Origin: Litorimonas sp964414555
GTDB lineage: Bacteria > Pseudomonadota > Alphaproteobacteria > Caulobacterales > Maricaulaceae
Assembly (NCBI GenBank): GCA_964414555.1
Contig: CAYPWW010000010.1
Location: forward strand, 1 to 52,929
DNA: 52,929 bases
Reading direction: 5' to 3'
A program made the position numbers and the translations under genes. Below, in pieces: positions 8,397 to 17,063 of the stretch. The notes below the pieces were generated by a model, which was not told the DNA's origin, ran no database searches, and saw only the letters and a program-made list of their open reading frames with translations. The stretch's first letter is position 1; each line of letters starts with the position of its first letter.

Positions 8397-9750
8397 ACAA
8401 ATTCTGTTCCTCGCGGCTCTCACGATGAGCGCTTGCGTCACCGTTCAGACGGATATTTCGTCGGACTTATCCGCCGTCGAATCGACCCTGCCTGCGGGGA
8501 GTTTTCCGCTTGTGACGGGGCCGTCAGCCAGCAATTTCGAAACGCTCTTCACCGATCCCCTCTTGCGCGATTATCTCGCGGCCGCGCAAAATCAGAACGC
8601 CTCGCTAGAGCTGGCACGGATTGCCGTCGCTTCGGCGGAAGCTCGGCGAGAGCTGGCGAATGCCAATCGCGGGCCACGCGTGCGTCTGGGCGGGTCCACA
8701 GGGATAGACACCCCCGTGAGTGATTTCGATCTGGAAGAGGATGGGCGCGTATCCGCGAGTGTCTCTTATGACCCCGATGTCTTTGGCAGCCTGCGCGCCA
8801 ATCTGCGCGGTGCGACAGCGCGGGAGGCCGTGGCGGACGCAGAGTTGGCCCGCCTGCGACGCGTTATCCAAGCGCGCACAGCCCAAGCCTATATCGACGT
8901 CATCACGGCAGAGCTGCAGCTGGAACTGGCGCAGGATAATTTCGAATTTCTGGGCGAGACTTTGCGCGTCTCGGAAGCGCGGTTTAATGCGGGGGATATT
9001 GCCCGTGCGGATTACGCGCTGTCACAAGCAGAATATGAAAATTCGCGCGCTAGCCTTTTGGCGCAGCAACTTTCGACGCGGGAATCTCGTCGCGCATTGG
9101 CTGACCTGGTCGGGCGTTATGATGTTGAAGATCTGCCCATCGCCGCGCAGTTACCGACGATGGCGGTGTCGGGCGTGGACCTGGCCGCTGGTGCGCAGCG
9201 GGCCGTGCTGGCGCGCTATGATGTGCAGGCTCAGCGCTTTGGCGTGATCGCGGCCACGGCGGATGCAGATGCGACGAAAGCCCAGACCCTGCCTGGCTTT
9301 TCGATTGATGGCAGCCTCGGCGGCGGCGCGGGACTCGAAGACCTTTTGGATATCGACACATATTTGGCGCGCTTGGCCTTGGCGGTCAGTGATACGATCT
9401 TTGACAATGGCGCGGACAGCGCGCGGATCGCCGCCGCCCAGACCCAGATCGATGCCAGCCTCGTCCGCTATGAGGAAGCGTTGCGCGATGCCTATCGCGA
9501 GGTTGTCTCGGCCCTCGACCGGGCGGAGGTTTTCCGTGCGCGGTTGGCCGCGCTCGACAAAGCCAGCGCCGCCGCTGAACGGGCGCTGGAGCTGGAAGAA
9601 GTTCGCTATGATCTAGGCGAGTCGATCTTGCTGGACGTGCTGACGTTACAACGTCGCGTCAATTCCATCCAAAGCTCTCGCATTCGCGAGGAAGCCTCCG
9701 TGCGAAACGCTCTCATCGAGGCCCTGCTGGCTGCAGGGCCTGTGCGCTAG
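8389..9750 (+). CDS. TolC/NodT-type outer-membrane efflux lipoprotein
   Basis: 453 residues from ATG 8389. This start gives the lipoprotein signal MNRQILFLAALTMSAC (Cys16) and overlaps the permease end by 8 bases, whereas the longer frame from 8332 has no signal. The protein shows two homologous helical OEP halves, with LLRDYLAAAQNQNASLELA and SYDPDVFGSLRANLRGATA in the first and DTIFDNGADSARIAAAQTQ in the second, typical of the NodT family. It should form the outer-membrane tunnel of the efflux system encoded upstream, completing a tripartite MacAB-TolC-like pump in a four-gene operon. Its TAG stop overlaps the convergent argG stop within the palindrome CTAG. Confidence 0.9.
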   Translation: MNRQILFLAALTMSACVTVQTDISSDLSAVESTLPAGSFPLVTGPSASNFETLFTDPLLRDYLAAAQNQNASLELARIAVASAEARRELANANRGPRVRLGGSTGIDTPVSDFDLEEDGRVSASVSYDPDVFGSLRANLRGATAREAVADAELARLRRVIQARTAQAYIDVITAELQLELAQDNFEFLGETLRVSEARFNAGDIARADYALSQAEYENSRASLLAQQLSTRESRRALADLVGRYDVEDLPIAAQLPTMAVSGVDLAAGAQRAVLARYDVQAQRFGVIAATADADATKAQTLPGFSIDGSLGGGAGLEDLLDIDTYLARLALAVSDTIFDNGADSARIAAAQTQIDASLVRYEEALRDAYREVVSALDRAEVFRARLAALDKASAAAERALELEEVRYDLGESILLDVLTLQRRVNSIQSSRIREEASVRNALIEALLAAGPVR

Positions 9751-10970
9751 GTATTTTTGCCGGCTTTGCGGTCGCGGGCCTTTAACAGGCGCAAGCGTAG
9801 GGCGTTGATTTTGATAAACCCGCCCGCATCAGCTTGGTCGTAAACATCATCTTCTTCAAACGTCACATGCTCCTGGCTGTAGAGTGAATAAGGCGACGCA
9901 CGCCCGACGATATCGACATTACCCTTATAGAGTTTCAGGCGGACCGTGCCGGTGACCAGTTCTTGCGACTGGTCAATGGCGGCTTGCAGCATTTCACGCT
10001 CGGGCGAGAACCAATAGCCGTTATAGATTAGCTCGGCATAACGCGGCATCAGCTCATCTTTCAGATGTGCTGCGCCCTTATCCATCGTGATCTGTTCAAT
10101 TCCGCGATGCGCCATCAGCAGGATGGTCCCGCCGGGCGTCTCATATACGCCGCGTGACTTCATACCGACAAAGCGGTTTTCCAACAGGTCCAGACGCCCA
10201 ATACCATTTGCGCCGCCTAGCTCGTTCAGCCTCGTCAGCAAAGTCGCCGGCGACATCTCTACGCCATCGATTGACACGGCATCACCGCGCTCAAATCCGA
10301 CTTCGATGACCGTAGCTTTGTCCGGCGCGGCCTCTGGCGAGACTGTGCGCTGATAGACATATTCTGGCGCGTCCTCATTCGGGTCTTCGAGGACTTTGCC
10401 TTCCGAGGACGTATGGAGCAGGTTCGCATCGACAGAGAACGGTGCTTCGCCGCGCTTGTCTTTCGCAATTTCGATGCCGTGCGTTTCCGCATATTCCAGC
10501 AGCTTTTCCCGCGATTGCAGATCCCACGTCCGCCAAGGCGCAATAACTTTGATGTCTGGGTCCAACGCGTAATAGCCCAGCTCGAACCGGACCTGATCAT
10601 TCCCCTTACCCGTTGCGCCGTGACACACGGCATCGGCACCGACCTGATGCGCGATTTCAATCTGACGCTTTGAGATCAGCGGGCGGGCGATCGACGTGCC
10701 CAGTAGATAGAGCCCCTCATAGACAGCATTGGCGCGAAACATCGGAAAGACGAAATCGCGCACAAATTCCTCGCGCAAATCATCGATAAAAATCTCTTTG
10801 ACGCCAGCGGCTTCCGCTTTGCGACGGGCAGGTTCTAGCTCTTCACCTTGGCCCAAGTCCGCGGTGAAGGTCACAACCTCACAGCCCATCTCCTCTTGAA
10901 GCCATTTCAAGATGATCGAGGTGTCCAGACCGCCGGAATAGGCGAGGACGACTTTCTTTGGTGTGCTCAT
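9747..10970 (-). CDS. argG: Argininosuccinate synthase
   Basis: 407 residues, normal length for ArgG. It joins citrulline and aspartate with ATP to give argininosuccinate, the penultimate step of arginine synthesis, in the cytoplasm. The N-terminus holds the PP-loop AYSGGLDTS; GATGKGNDQVRFELGYYAL and the ANLLHTSSEGKVLEDP region are characteristic of the family. A good ribosome site (AAGGA, about 9 bases upstream of ATG 10970) supports the start. The gene stands alone, divergent from the MscS channel gene and tail to tail with the efflux operon (4-base overlap). Confidence 0.97.
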   Translation of the reverse strand: MSTPKKVVLAYSGGLDTSIILKWLQEEMGCEVVTFTADLGQGEELEPARRKAEAAGVKEIFIDDLREEFVRDFVFPMFRANAVYEGLYLLGTSIARPLISKRQIEIAHQVGADAVCHGATGKGNDQVRFELGYYALDPDIKVIAPWRTWDLQSREKLLEYAETHGIEIAKDKRGEAPFSVDANLLHTSSEGKVLEDPNEDAPEYVYQRTVSPEAAPDKATVIEVGFERGDAVSIDGVEMSPATLLTRLNELGGANGIGRLDLLENRFVGMKSRGVYETPGGTILLMAHRGIEQITMDKGAAHLKDELMPRYAELIYNGYWFSPEREMLQAAIDQSQELVTGTVRLKLYKGNVDIVGRASPYSLYSQEHVTFEEDDVYDQADAGGFIKINALRLRLLKARDRKAGKNT

Positions 10971-11069
10971 GTTCTGCGTTCCTTAATTTGTGCCTCTCTT
11001 AGTCTACATCCGTTTACAAAATCTAGCGAGAGCGATAGGCAGGGGTATAAAATTTTAGGGGCGACGATC

Positions 11070-12698
11070 ATGACTGCATTCCGGCTATTAGGGCTCACGT
11101 GTCTGAGCTGGTTCGCGGCTATGGGTTTTGCATTGGCTCAGACCTCTGAACCGACAGATGCAGCGCCCTCTGATCCTGTCGCGGCTCAAGCCGCAATGCC
11201 AGAGGCTCCCGCATCTGTGACGGCAAGCGATGGGGTTCCGACGCCCACTTTTGACCTTGATGATCCAGCCGTCCAAGAGGCGTTGAAGGCGAGAGCTGAG
11301 GCGAAGGAAGCTTTAGCTGACGCGTTACAGGCACAGATGGATGCGGCAGAGCGCCAATCTGCAGATGCCATAGACGACACATCAGCCAAACCCTCCATTA
11401 TTCCCAAAAGCGTTGATGAGTTGAAAGATCTACTGAGGCGTGTGGGTGACAAACTTTTGGGCTGGCTAACCAGCCTCAAATTCCTCGCACAAGTTGGCGC
11501 GATTGCATTGGCCTATGTCTTATCCCCGATTGTCGCGGGTATTATGCGTAAGAAACTCTTCCTCTTTCGCGACCCCCCCACCGAGACGACAAAATTACGA
11601 GTCGTGCGAGACTATATTTTCCGCGTTGGCCCGCTTCTGCGTCCCATCCTTTTGGTGGGCTTACTGATCGCCTTTGCGGTTATTTTGGAAGCCGTGCCTA
11701 TGGCAGGGCAAACGTGGCTTGTGAAAATCGCGCAAAGTCTCGCGGTTGTTTTCTTACTCTATAAGGCCATCACAGAATTCATCTCGAATTTGCTGATCCG
11801 TAAACTCGCGGTTTGGACGCTCATCCCGCTCGCGCTGATAATGCTGTTTGGTTATTTCGATGATCTGGTCACGCGGCTTGATAGCATTGAAATCCTTGCG
11901 ATTGGCGCCAAGCCCATCACGCTCGTCACAATCATTTTGCTCCTCATCTTTGGAGCCGCATTTTTCAAGATTGGTAATCTACTAAATACGAAAGGGCAGA
12001 CGGCTATTCGGTCTCAAGAGGGTATGGATGTCGCCACGCAAGAAGTCGTTGCTAAGATTTTCCAAATCCTGCTGTTCGCGATTGTCTTTATCATGGTGTT
12101 GAGCGCGGCGAAGATTCCCCTCTCGGGCCTGGTTGTTATTTTCTCCGCCTTGTCACTCGGTTTGGGTCTTGGCCTACAACCCATTGCGGCAAATTTCGTC
12201 TCCGGTCTTATTATCCTCTTTGACCGCTCTGTGCGTGTTGGTGATTATATCGTTCTGCCTGATGGGCAAGAGGGCTTCGTTGAGGCGATCAATATTCGGA
12301 ACACCGTCGTTGAGACGCCTGATGGCAAAGACATCATGGTCCCAAATACAAAGTTCACCGAAGAGGCTTATGAAAACTGGACGCATAAAGACCCACGCCA
12401 GCGCTATGAAGTCCACTTCACTGTCGCCTATGACACCGACTTAGATACGCTCGAAGGTCTTCTGATGCCTGAGGTCTTAAAGCATCATCAAGTGCTCGAA
12501 GAGCCAGAAATGCCGGACCTCGAATTCCGCAGTTTCGGCGAAAATGGTGTTAACATGGCGATCGAGTTTTGGGCTGATGGTATCGATGACGGACCGAATA
12601 AATTCACCAGCGATGTGAACTGGATTGTCTGGCGCGTCCTGCGCGATAATAACATCGAAATCCCGTTTCCACAGCGCGTGGTGCATGGCATCAAATAG
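11070..12698 (+). CDS. MscS-family mechanosensitive ion channel
   Basis: 542 residues from ATG 11070, which has AGGGG about 9 bases upstream. The in-frame extension back to 10848 lies over argG and is rejected. Order: signal peptide or first helix (to about residue 24), a periplasmic Ala/Pro-rich and coiled-coil segment (about 60-125), a set of about five further membrane helices, then the MscS core with the Gly/Ala-rich pore helix (SALSLGLGLGLQPIAANFVSGL) running into the beta domain (DRSVRVGDYIVLPDGQEGFV) and the alpha/beta C-terminal domain. It releases solutes on hypo-osmotic shock. The extra N-terminal part makes it longer than E. coli MscS (about 286 residues). A weak terminator candidate follows. 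Confidence 0.9.
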   Translation: MTAFRLLGLTCLSWFAAMGFALAQTSEPTDAAPSDPVAAQAAMPEAPASVTASDGVPTPTFDLDDPAVQEALKARAEAKEALADALQAQMDAAERQSADAIDDTSAKPSIIPKSVDELKDLLRRVGDKLLGWLTSLKFLAQVGAIALAYVLSPIVAGIMRKKLFLFRDPPTETTKLRVVRDYIFRVGPLLRPILLVGLLIAFAVILEAVPMAGQTWLVKIAQSLAVVFLLYKAITEFISNLLIRKLAVWTLIPLALIMLFGYFDDLVTRLDSIEILAIGAKPITLVTIILLLIFGAAFFKIGNLLNTKGQTAIRSQEGMDVATQEVVAKIFQILLFAIVFIMVLSAAKIPLSGLVVIFSALSLGLGLGLQPIAANFVSGLIILFDRSVRVGDYIVLPDGQEGFVEAINIRNTVVETPDGKDIMVPNTKFTEEAYENWTHKDPRQRYEVHFTVAYDTDLDTLEGLLMPEVLKHHQVLEEPEMPDLEFRSFGENGVNMAIEFWADGIDDGPNKFTSDVNWIVWRVLRDNNIEIPFPQRVVHGIK

Positions 12699-12709
12699 GC
12701 CGTCTTTTA

Positions 12710-12740
12710 GACTTCAATTAGAGTTGAAACGTCGCTTTTT
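12710..12740. terminator. Possible bidirectional hairpin terminator
   Basis: GAC-TTCAA, loop TTAGAG, TTGAA-(AC)-GTC followed by GC and five T. The stem is short with a two-base bulge, so this is weak. Its place between two convergent genes (MscS channel and SDR) is where a shared terminator would be expected. Confidence 0.35.
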
Positions 12741-12760
12741 GCTATGAGCCAGAATGACCT

Positions 12761-13546
12761 CTAGCGCGGCGGCATACGCGCACCCGCGTCGGTTCGAATA
12801 TACTCGCCGTTGATATAGGCGTGTTCACACATGAAGAGCGCCACTTCGCCAAACTCTTTGGGTTGGCCAAAGCGGTTAGGGAATTGGACGTGCGCCCGCA
12901 GGCTATCTTTCACTTCAGGCTTCATTTGCTCATAGATCGGTGTCTCATAGAACCCCGGCAGGATAGTGTTCACGCGAATACCTTCACGCCCCAGATCGCG
13001 CGCCATAGGTAGCGCCATCGAGAGGATTCCGCCTTTCGAGGCTGCATAAGCGAGCTGGCCAATCTGTCCGTCTTGCGCGGCAACACTGGCCGTATTGATG
13101 ATGATCCCCCGCTCACCATCGGGTTCTGTTGGATCGAGGGCCATCATCGCGGCGGCAGATTTAGAGGCGCAGAGGAAGCTGCCGAAGAGGTTGATGTCGA
13201 TCACACGCTTATAGGCCGCGACGTCATGGGCGAGGATTTCGCCCGTGTCGCGCTTACGGCTCGCCGTTTTCATGCCCAATCCAATACCCGCGCAATTGAT
13301 GAGGATGCGTTCTGTGCCATTGACCGCGCGTACGGCCTCGAACCCCGCATCGACAGAGGCCTCATCCGCGACATTCACCTTGGCAAAAGTCGCGCCGATC
13401 TCTTGCGCGACGGTTTCACCCCGCGCTTCGTTCATATCGAAAATTCCGACTTTGACGCCTTTGGCTGCGAGTGCTCGGGCTGTCGCTTCACCGAGGCCAG
13501 ACGCACCGCCTGTAACGACCGCGGAGATTTCAGAAGAGAGTTTCAT
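12761..13546 (-). CDS. SDR-family dehydrogenase, 3-hydroxyacyl-CoA dehydrogenase type II-like
   Basis: 261 residues from the ATG at 13546. CAGGTG just upstream favours this start over the ATG at 13561. Classical short-chain dehydrogenase: NAD-binding TGGASGLG near the N-terminus, NCAGIG in place of NNAG, catalytic Ser in INTASVAA, and YAASK with the Tyr and Lys. The overall pattern (VAAQDGQIGQLAYAASKGGI, then MARDLGREGIRVNTILPGFYETP) is that of the 17-beta-HSD10/3-hydroxyacyl-CoA dehydrogenase group, which acts in fatty acid or branched-chain amino acid breakdown. It is divergent from a TetR regulator, with a palindrome in the shared promoter region, so it may be under that regulator. Substrate is inferred only. 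Confidence 0.85.
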   Translation of the reverse strand: MKLSSEISAVVTGGASGLGEATARALAAKGVKVGIFDMNEARGETVAQEIGATFAKVNVADEASVDAGFEAVRAVNGTERILINCAGIGLGMKTASRKRDTGEILAHDVAAYKRVIDINLFGSFLCASKSAAAMMALDPTEPDGERGIIINTASVAAQDGQIGQLAYAASKGGILSMALPMARDLGREGIRVNTILPGFYETPIYEQMKPEVKDSLRAHVQFPNRFGQPKEFGEVALFMCEHAYINGEYIRTDAGARMPPR

Positions 13547-13642
13547 ATCGCACCTGTGCATTTGCTGTGTTCGAGGGGGTCATGCCGAGCCGCGCGCAGT
13601 GAGGCAAGCCTTTGGTAGGGTAACAAAGCTGAATGACCCACA

Positions 13643-13660
13643 TGTGAGCATACACTTACA
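13643..13660. promoter_or_regulatory. Candidate TetR operator (imperfect palindrome)
   Basis: TGTGAGCATACACTTACA: half-sites TGTGAG and CTTACA (reverse complement TGTAAG) are separated by six bases, with 5 of 6 positions matching. It sits between the SDR gene and the TetR gene. A similar ACTTACACACATA stretch occurs at about 13710, at the start of the tetR frame. Autoregulation by the divergent TetR is the simple reading, but it is unproven. Confidence 0.45.
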
Positions 13661-13702
13661 CCAGACTTGACAGCTCTACCACTTATGACGCAAAGACTAT
13701 GA

Positions 13703-14311
13703 GTGATTACTTACACACATACAGGCGACCCCGCCCTGATTCCGCACCCATTGATCGCCAAGCCCGGCACGGCAAAAGCGCGGATTGAGCGCGCAGCGCT
13801 CGAATTATTCGTCGCTCGGTCAATTGAGGGCGTCACAACGAAATCCATCGCGGCCTCTGCTGGGGTCAGCGAGGGGCTGATCTATCGCCATTTCAAATCA
13901 AAGGACGATTTGGCCCGGCAGTTGATGGGCCATATCCATGACCAGCTGACGGCTCTTGTGCGCACCCATGCGACGCAGAGTCTCGATGCCGCCGTCGAAG
14001 ATATTGTGCGCGATTATTGCGCGCTGGCGGACCGGGATTGGGCGCTGTTCGCCTATCACCTGCTGCATATGCACCGCTTTCCGAAACTCGCGGACGACAG
14101 CCCCTTGAAAGCCGCAGCCGAACTTGTCGGCTTTAATCAGTCCGCGGGACGCTTGCGCGCAGGCGTCGACGCAAAGGCCTTGGCCGCGATGGCGCTGGGC
14201 GTTGTTCTGCAAACGGCGCAGGCCAAAGTCGCGGGCGCCATCGACGCGCCGCTGTCAGATTTTGCCGATTTGTTTGAGCGCGCGGTCATGGCCGTATTGG
14301 AGGAAAGCTGA
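13703..14311 (+). CDS. TetR-family transcriptional regulator
   Basis: 202 residues. The N-terminal helix-turn-helix reads AKARIERAALELFVARSIEGVTTKSIAASAGVSEGLIYRHFKSKDDL in overlapping parts (about residues 22-70), typical of TetR. The remainder is the variable ligand-binding helical domain. No ATG is available in frame before the HTH, so the GTG at 13703 is taken as start; a TTG near 13751 is the alternative, and no clear ribosome site helps. The stop overlaps the plsC start (TGATG), so it heads a coupled operon tetR-plsC-lplT-like. It may sense a fatty-acyl or lipid ligand (inference from neighbours, including the divergent acyl-CoA-type SDR). Confidence 0.85.
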   Translation: MITYTHTGDPALIPHPLIAKPGTAKARIERAALELFVARSIEGVTTKSIAASAGVSEGLIYRHFKSKDDLARQLMGHIHDQLTALVRTHATQSLDAAVEDIVRDYCALADRDWALFAYHLLHMHRFPKLADDSPLKAAAELVGFNQSAGRLRAGVDAKALAAMALGVVLQTAQAKVAGAIDAPLSDFADLFERAVMAVLEES

Positions 14312-15144
14312 TGCGATCCCTGATTTTCAATATCTTCTTCGTCAGCACGACGACCCTCTATGTCTTCGTTTGCCTGTTTATTTCGCTGCTTCCGGGGCGC
14401 AAAACGCTGATGGCGGCAATCCACCGTTATTGCCGCACGATGATCTGGGGCATGCGCCGGATTGCGGGCATCAACGTTCAGGTCACGGGTCGCGAGAATA
14501 TTCCCGCGACAGGCCCCGTTATTATCGCGTCCAAACACCAGAGCTATGGCGACGGCTTTGTCTTGTTTTCACAATTCGAAGATTTGTCATTTGTCGCTGG
14601 CAACCACCTGCACCGCTTTTGGGGCCTGAAGCGCATCCTGACGAAAATGAACGCGGTCGTGATTGACCAATGCGGGGGATCGGATGTGCAGGGCGAAATG
14701 GAAGCGCAATCCGCTTCGGTCAAACGAGAGGGCCGTCGCTTGCTAATCTTTCCAGAGGGTCACCTCAGCCAGGTTGGGACGCATCACCGGTATCGCAAAG
14801 GCATCTGGCACCTGCAGCGGGCCTTTGATTGTCCCGTCATACCCGTCGCCAATACGCTGGGGCAGCGCTGGAACATGTCCGGTTGGAAGAAACACCCGGG
14901 CGATGCGACGATCGAATTCCTCGAGCCTATTCCTATGGGCATGGAAAAAGACGCTTTCATGGCCTTATTGCAGGACCGGATTGAAAGTCGTTCGATTGCC
15001 TTGCTCGATCTGGATGATTTGGGGGCATTGAACCCAGACGATATCGGGCGCGAAGACGAGAACGATGTTGCCTTGGCCAAACGTCTGGCCAAAGAGAAAG
15101 CCCAAGAACAAGAGCAAGGCCAAAAGCAGGCAGGGAACGCGTAA
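14311..15144 (+). CDS. plsC: 1-acyl-sn-glycerol-3-phosphate acyltransferase
   Basis: 277 residues. It has an N-terminal hydrophobic anchor (residues about 5-28) and the acyltransferase motifs: H(X4)D as HQSYGD (His76, Asp81), the substrate-binding region around GLKRIL, FPEGHLSQVG (about 150), and VIPVANTLG. The enzyme acylates lysophosphatidic acid to phosphatidic acid at the inner membrane. The C-terminus is a Lys/Glu/Gln-rich tail beyond the usual domain. Its ATG overlaps the tetR stop by one base and its TAA overlaps the next gene's ATG by one base, so tetR, plsC and the MFS gene form a coupled operon. It may be a second, lipid-remodelling PlsC paralogue rather than the only one in the cell. 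Confidence 0.9.
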   Translation: MRSLIFNIFFVSTTTLYVFVCLFISLLPGRKTLMAAIHRYCRTMIWGMRRIAGINVQVTGRENIPATGPVIIASKHQSYGDGFVLFSQFEDLSFVAGNHLHRFWGLKRILTKMNAVVIDQCGGSDVQGEMEAQSASVKREGRRLLIFPEGHLSQVGTHHRYRKGIWHLQRAFDCPVIPVANTLGQRWNMSGWKKHPGDATIEFLEPIPMGMEKDAFMALLQDRIESRSIALLDLDDLGALNPDDIGREDENDVALAKRLAKEKAQEQEQGQKQAGNA

Positions 15145-16508
15145 TGGCGAAGACAAAACTGATGGCGGTGAATACACCGCGAAAGCCGCTGCTGCTCTCG
15201 CGCCGCTTTGCCCCGCTCTATGTCTTGTTCGAGGCCGGCACGTTTAACGATAACGCGCTAAAGAACGCTCTGATCGCGCTGATCACTTATGTCGCCTTGA
15301 TCAATCCGGCTTTCGAGTTTTTGCCCGGCCTGCCCGAAGCTCTAAAAGTGCCCGTCGCATCGCTTATTTTCACGGGTCCGTTTCTCGTATTCTGCGCGAT
15401 CGCAGGGCAAGTTGCGGACAAAGTGGATCGCGGCATCATCTTTCGTTGGATCAAACGCGCAGAGGTTGGGATTATGCTTTTGGCAGGCCTGGGATTTCTA
15501 TTGCAGAATGTCACAATCCTCGCGATTGCGCTCGGCCTAATGGGCACGCAATCCGCGTTTTTCGCGCCAACAAAAAACGCCGTCATGCCGCAATGGCTGG
15601 ATAGTGATGAGCTGATCCGCGGCAATGGCCTACTTTCAGGCACACAATTTGCCGTACTGTTGCTAGGCACAATTGTTGGTACGGCCCTCGCCGTGACGCA
15701 ACCTCTGATCTTGGCGGGATTGCTTTTCGTCCTCGCCATCATCGGGTGGATCGCGGCGGAAGCCTGTCCGCCCGCCGCACCACCCAACCCGGATCTGAAG
15801 GTTGATTATAATCCGATCACAGCAATCTGGAGCGTTTTGAAAAAGATTTTCGAACACCCCGAAGTCCTGCGTCCTTGGCTGGGCATTGCTTGGTTTTACG
15901 GCTTGTCGACGATCTTTCTGACGGCGTTCCCGAATTTCATCGCGCGGGTCATGGGATATGATCCGAATGTCTTCATGTTGATTATGGCCAGCTCAACGAT
16001 CGCGATTTTTGTTGGCTCTATGCTGACAATGGCGATCGGCAATATGAAAATCTGGGGGCCGGAAGCGATCCGTTTGGTCGCACTAGGCATCACGGGCATC
16101 ACAATATCTTCGGCGCTCATCTATTTTCTGCCAGAACCTGTTTTCGACGGCGAGACAGGTACGGGGTCGGTTTCAGCCTTCATCAGCAACCCAAAGACGA
16201 TGCCTTTCATGGCCGCCGTTATGGCCTGTTCCATGTTCAATGGCATATTTGTCGTGCCGCTGCAGGCTATGGCCCAGCGGCGGGCCCATCCGCGAATTCG
16301 CGCGCAATTAATGAGTGCAGGCTCGGTCCTGTATAATTTCTCCGTCAATGCGCTGACCTTTGGCTTGATCGGTCTGGCCCTGATGAACATGCCGCCCAAA
16401 GCCCCCTTCGCGATGATCGTCATCGGTTCGGCCTGTGTCATGGCCTATGCGCTCTACCGCGTGACAGTTCTGGAGCGTGAGACGAAGGAATTTCAGGGTC
16501 ATAATTGA
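15144..16508 (+). CDS. MFS transporter, LplT (lysophospholipid transporter)-like
   Basis: 454 residues with about 12 membrane helices. The N-terminal signature RFAPLYVLFEAGTFNDNALKNAL is typical of LplT, as is APTKNAVMPQWLDSDELIRGNGLLSG in the second quarter. LplT flips lysophospholipid across the inner membrane for re-acylation; in E. coli it is paired with the acyltransferase Aas. Being coupled to plsC (TAATG overlap) fits that pairing well. An insertion of polar residues occurs near residue 335 (PVFDGETGTGSVS). Substrate assignment is by family resemblance. Confidence 0.83.
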   Translation: MAKTKLMAVNTPRKPLLLSRRFAPLYVLFEAGTFNDNALKNALIALITYVALINPAFEFLPGLPEALKVPVASLIFTGPFLVFCAIAGQVADKVDRGIIFRWIKRAEVGIMLLAGLGFLLQNVTILAIALGLMGTQSAFFAPTKNAVMPQWLDSDELIRGNGLLSGTQFAVLLLGTIVGTALAVTQPLILAGLLFVLAIIGWIAAEACPPAAPPNPDLKVDYNPITAIWSVLKKIFEHPEVLRPWLGIAWFYGLSTIFLTAFPNFIARVMGYDPNVFMLIMASSTIAIFVGSMLTMAIGNMKIWGPEAIRLVALGITGITISSALIYFLPEPVFDGETGTGSVSAFISNPKTMPFMAAVMACSMFNGIFVVPLQAMAQRRAHPRIRAQLMSAGSVLYNFSVNALTFGLIGLALMNMPPKAPFAMIVIGSACVMAYALYRVTVLERETKEFQGHN

Positions 16509-16556
16509 GGACTGCATTTAACGGGCGATTAAGGACGTTTCATGCAGTAGAGTACC

Positions 16557-17063
16557 ATGATGAAAACATTGCTCTCCCTCCCTGCCCTTGCGGCTGTGCT
16601 CTTACTGCCAAGCTCTGCCTTGGCCGCACCGAACCTAAACTCGACCCATGGCGATTGGCGCGTCTACACGAATGGGTCCGGCAATGCGCGCGTTTGCTAT
16701 GTGATGAGCGAAGCATCGAGTAAATCGCCGGCCAATGTCGAGCATGGCAAAGTCTTCTTCCTTGTCTCGAATTGGAAATCCGGCGCCGCGAAAGAGCAGC
16801 CGAGCCTGCTAACGGGCTATCCGTTAAAAACGACACGCGCGCCCAAGGCTGCGGTTGGGTCAACGACCATCACAATGTACGGCGCCGATAATGAAGCTTT
16901 CATTCAATCCGACGCCGATGAGCGTCGCCTCGTCGCCAAAATGCGGGCTGGCGCGACGATGAGTGTGTCTGCCGTATCTGCGCGTGGGACACAGACACGC
17001 TATCAATTTTCGCTCAAAGGCATCACTGCCGCCCTGAAAGCTGCGAAGACGGCTTGTAATTAA
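16557..17063 (+). CDS. Invasion-associated locus B (IalB)-family secreted protein
   Basis: 168 residues with a signal peptide (MKTLLSLPALAAVLLLPSSALAA, cleavage about residue 23). The mature part starts HGDWRVYTNGSGNARVCYVMS, the IalB family pattern, with two Cys (one in CYVMS and the C-terminal one in TACN) that could form a disulfide. The family is widespread in alphaproteobacteria; apart from a role in Bartonella erythrocyte invasion its function is unknown. Two tandem ATGs (16557, 16560) are possible. The TAA is followed at once by dapB. Confidence 0.82.
   Translation: MMKTLLSLPALAAVLLLPSSALAAPNLNSTHGDWRVYTNGSGNARVCYVMSEASSKSPANVEHGKVFFLVSNWKSGAAKEQPSLLTGYPLKTTRAPKAAVGSTTITMYGADNEAFIQSDADERRLVAKMRAGATMSVSAVSARGTQTRYQFSLKGITAALKAAKTACN

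Noticed and set aside
4946..9750. Type I secretion system for the RTX protein at the left edge
   Set aside because: The ABC component is MacB-type (separate ATPase and FtsX-like permease with a periplasmic domain), not HlyB-type, so it is an efflux or lipoprotein-type pump rather than an RTX exporter.
10848..11069. N-terminal extension of the MscS channel over argG
   Set aside because: It is antisense to the argG N-terminus. ATG 11070 has a ribosome site and begins a signal-like segment.
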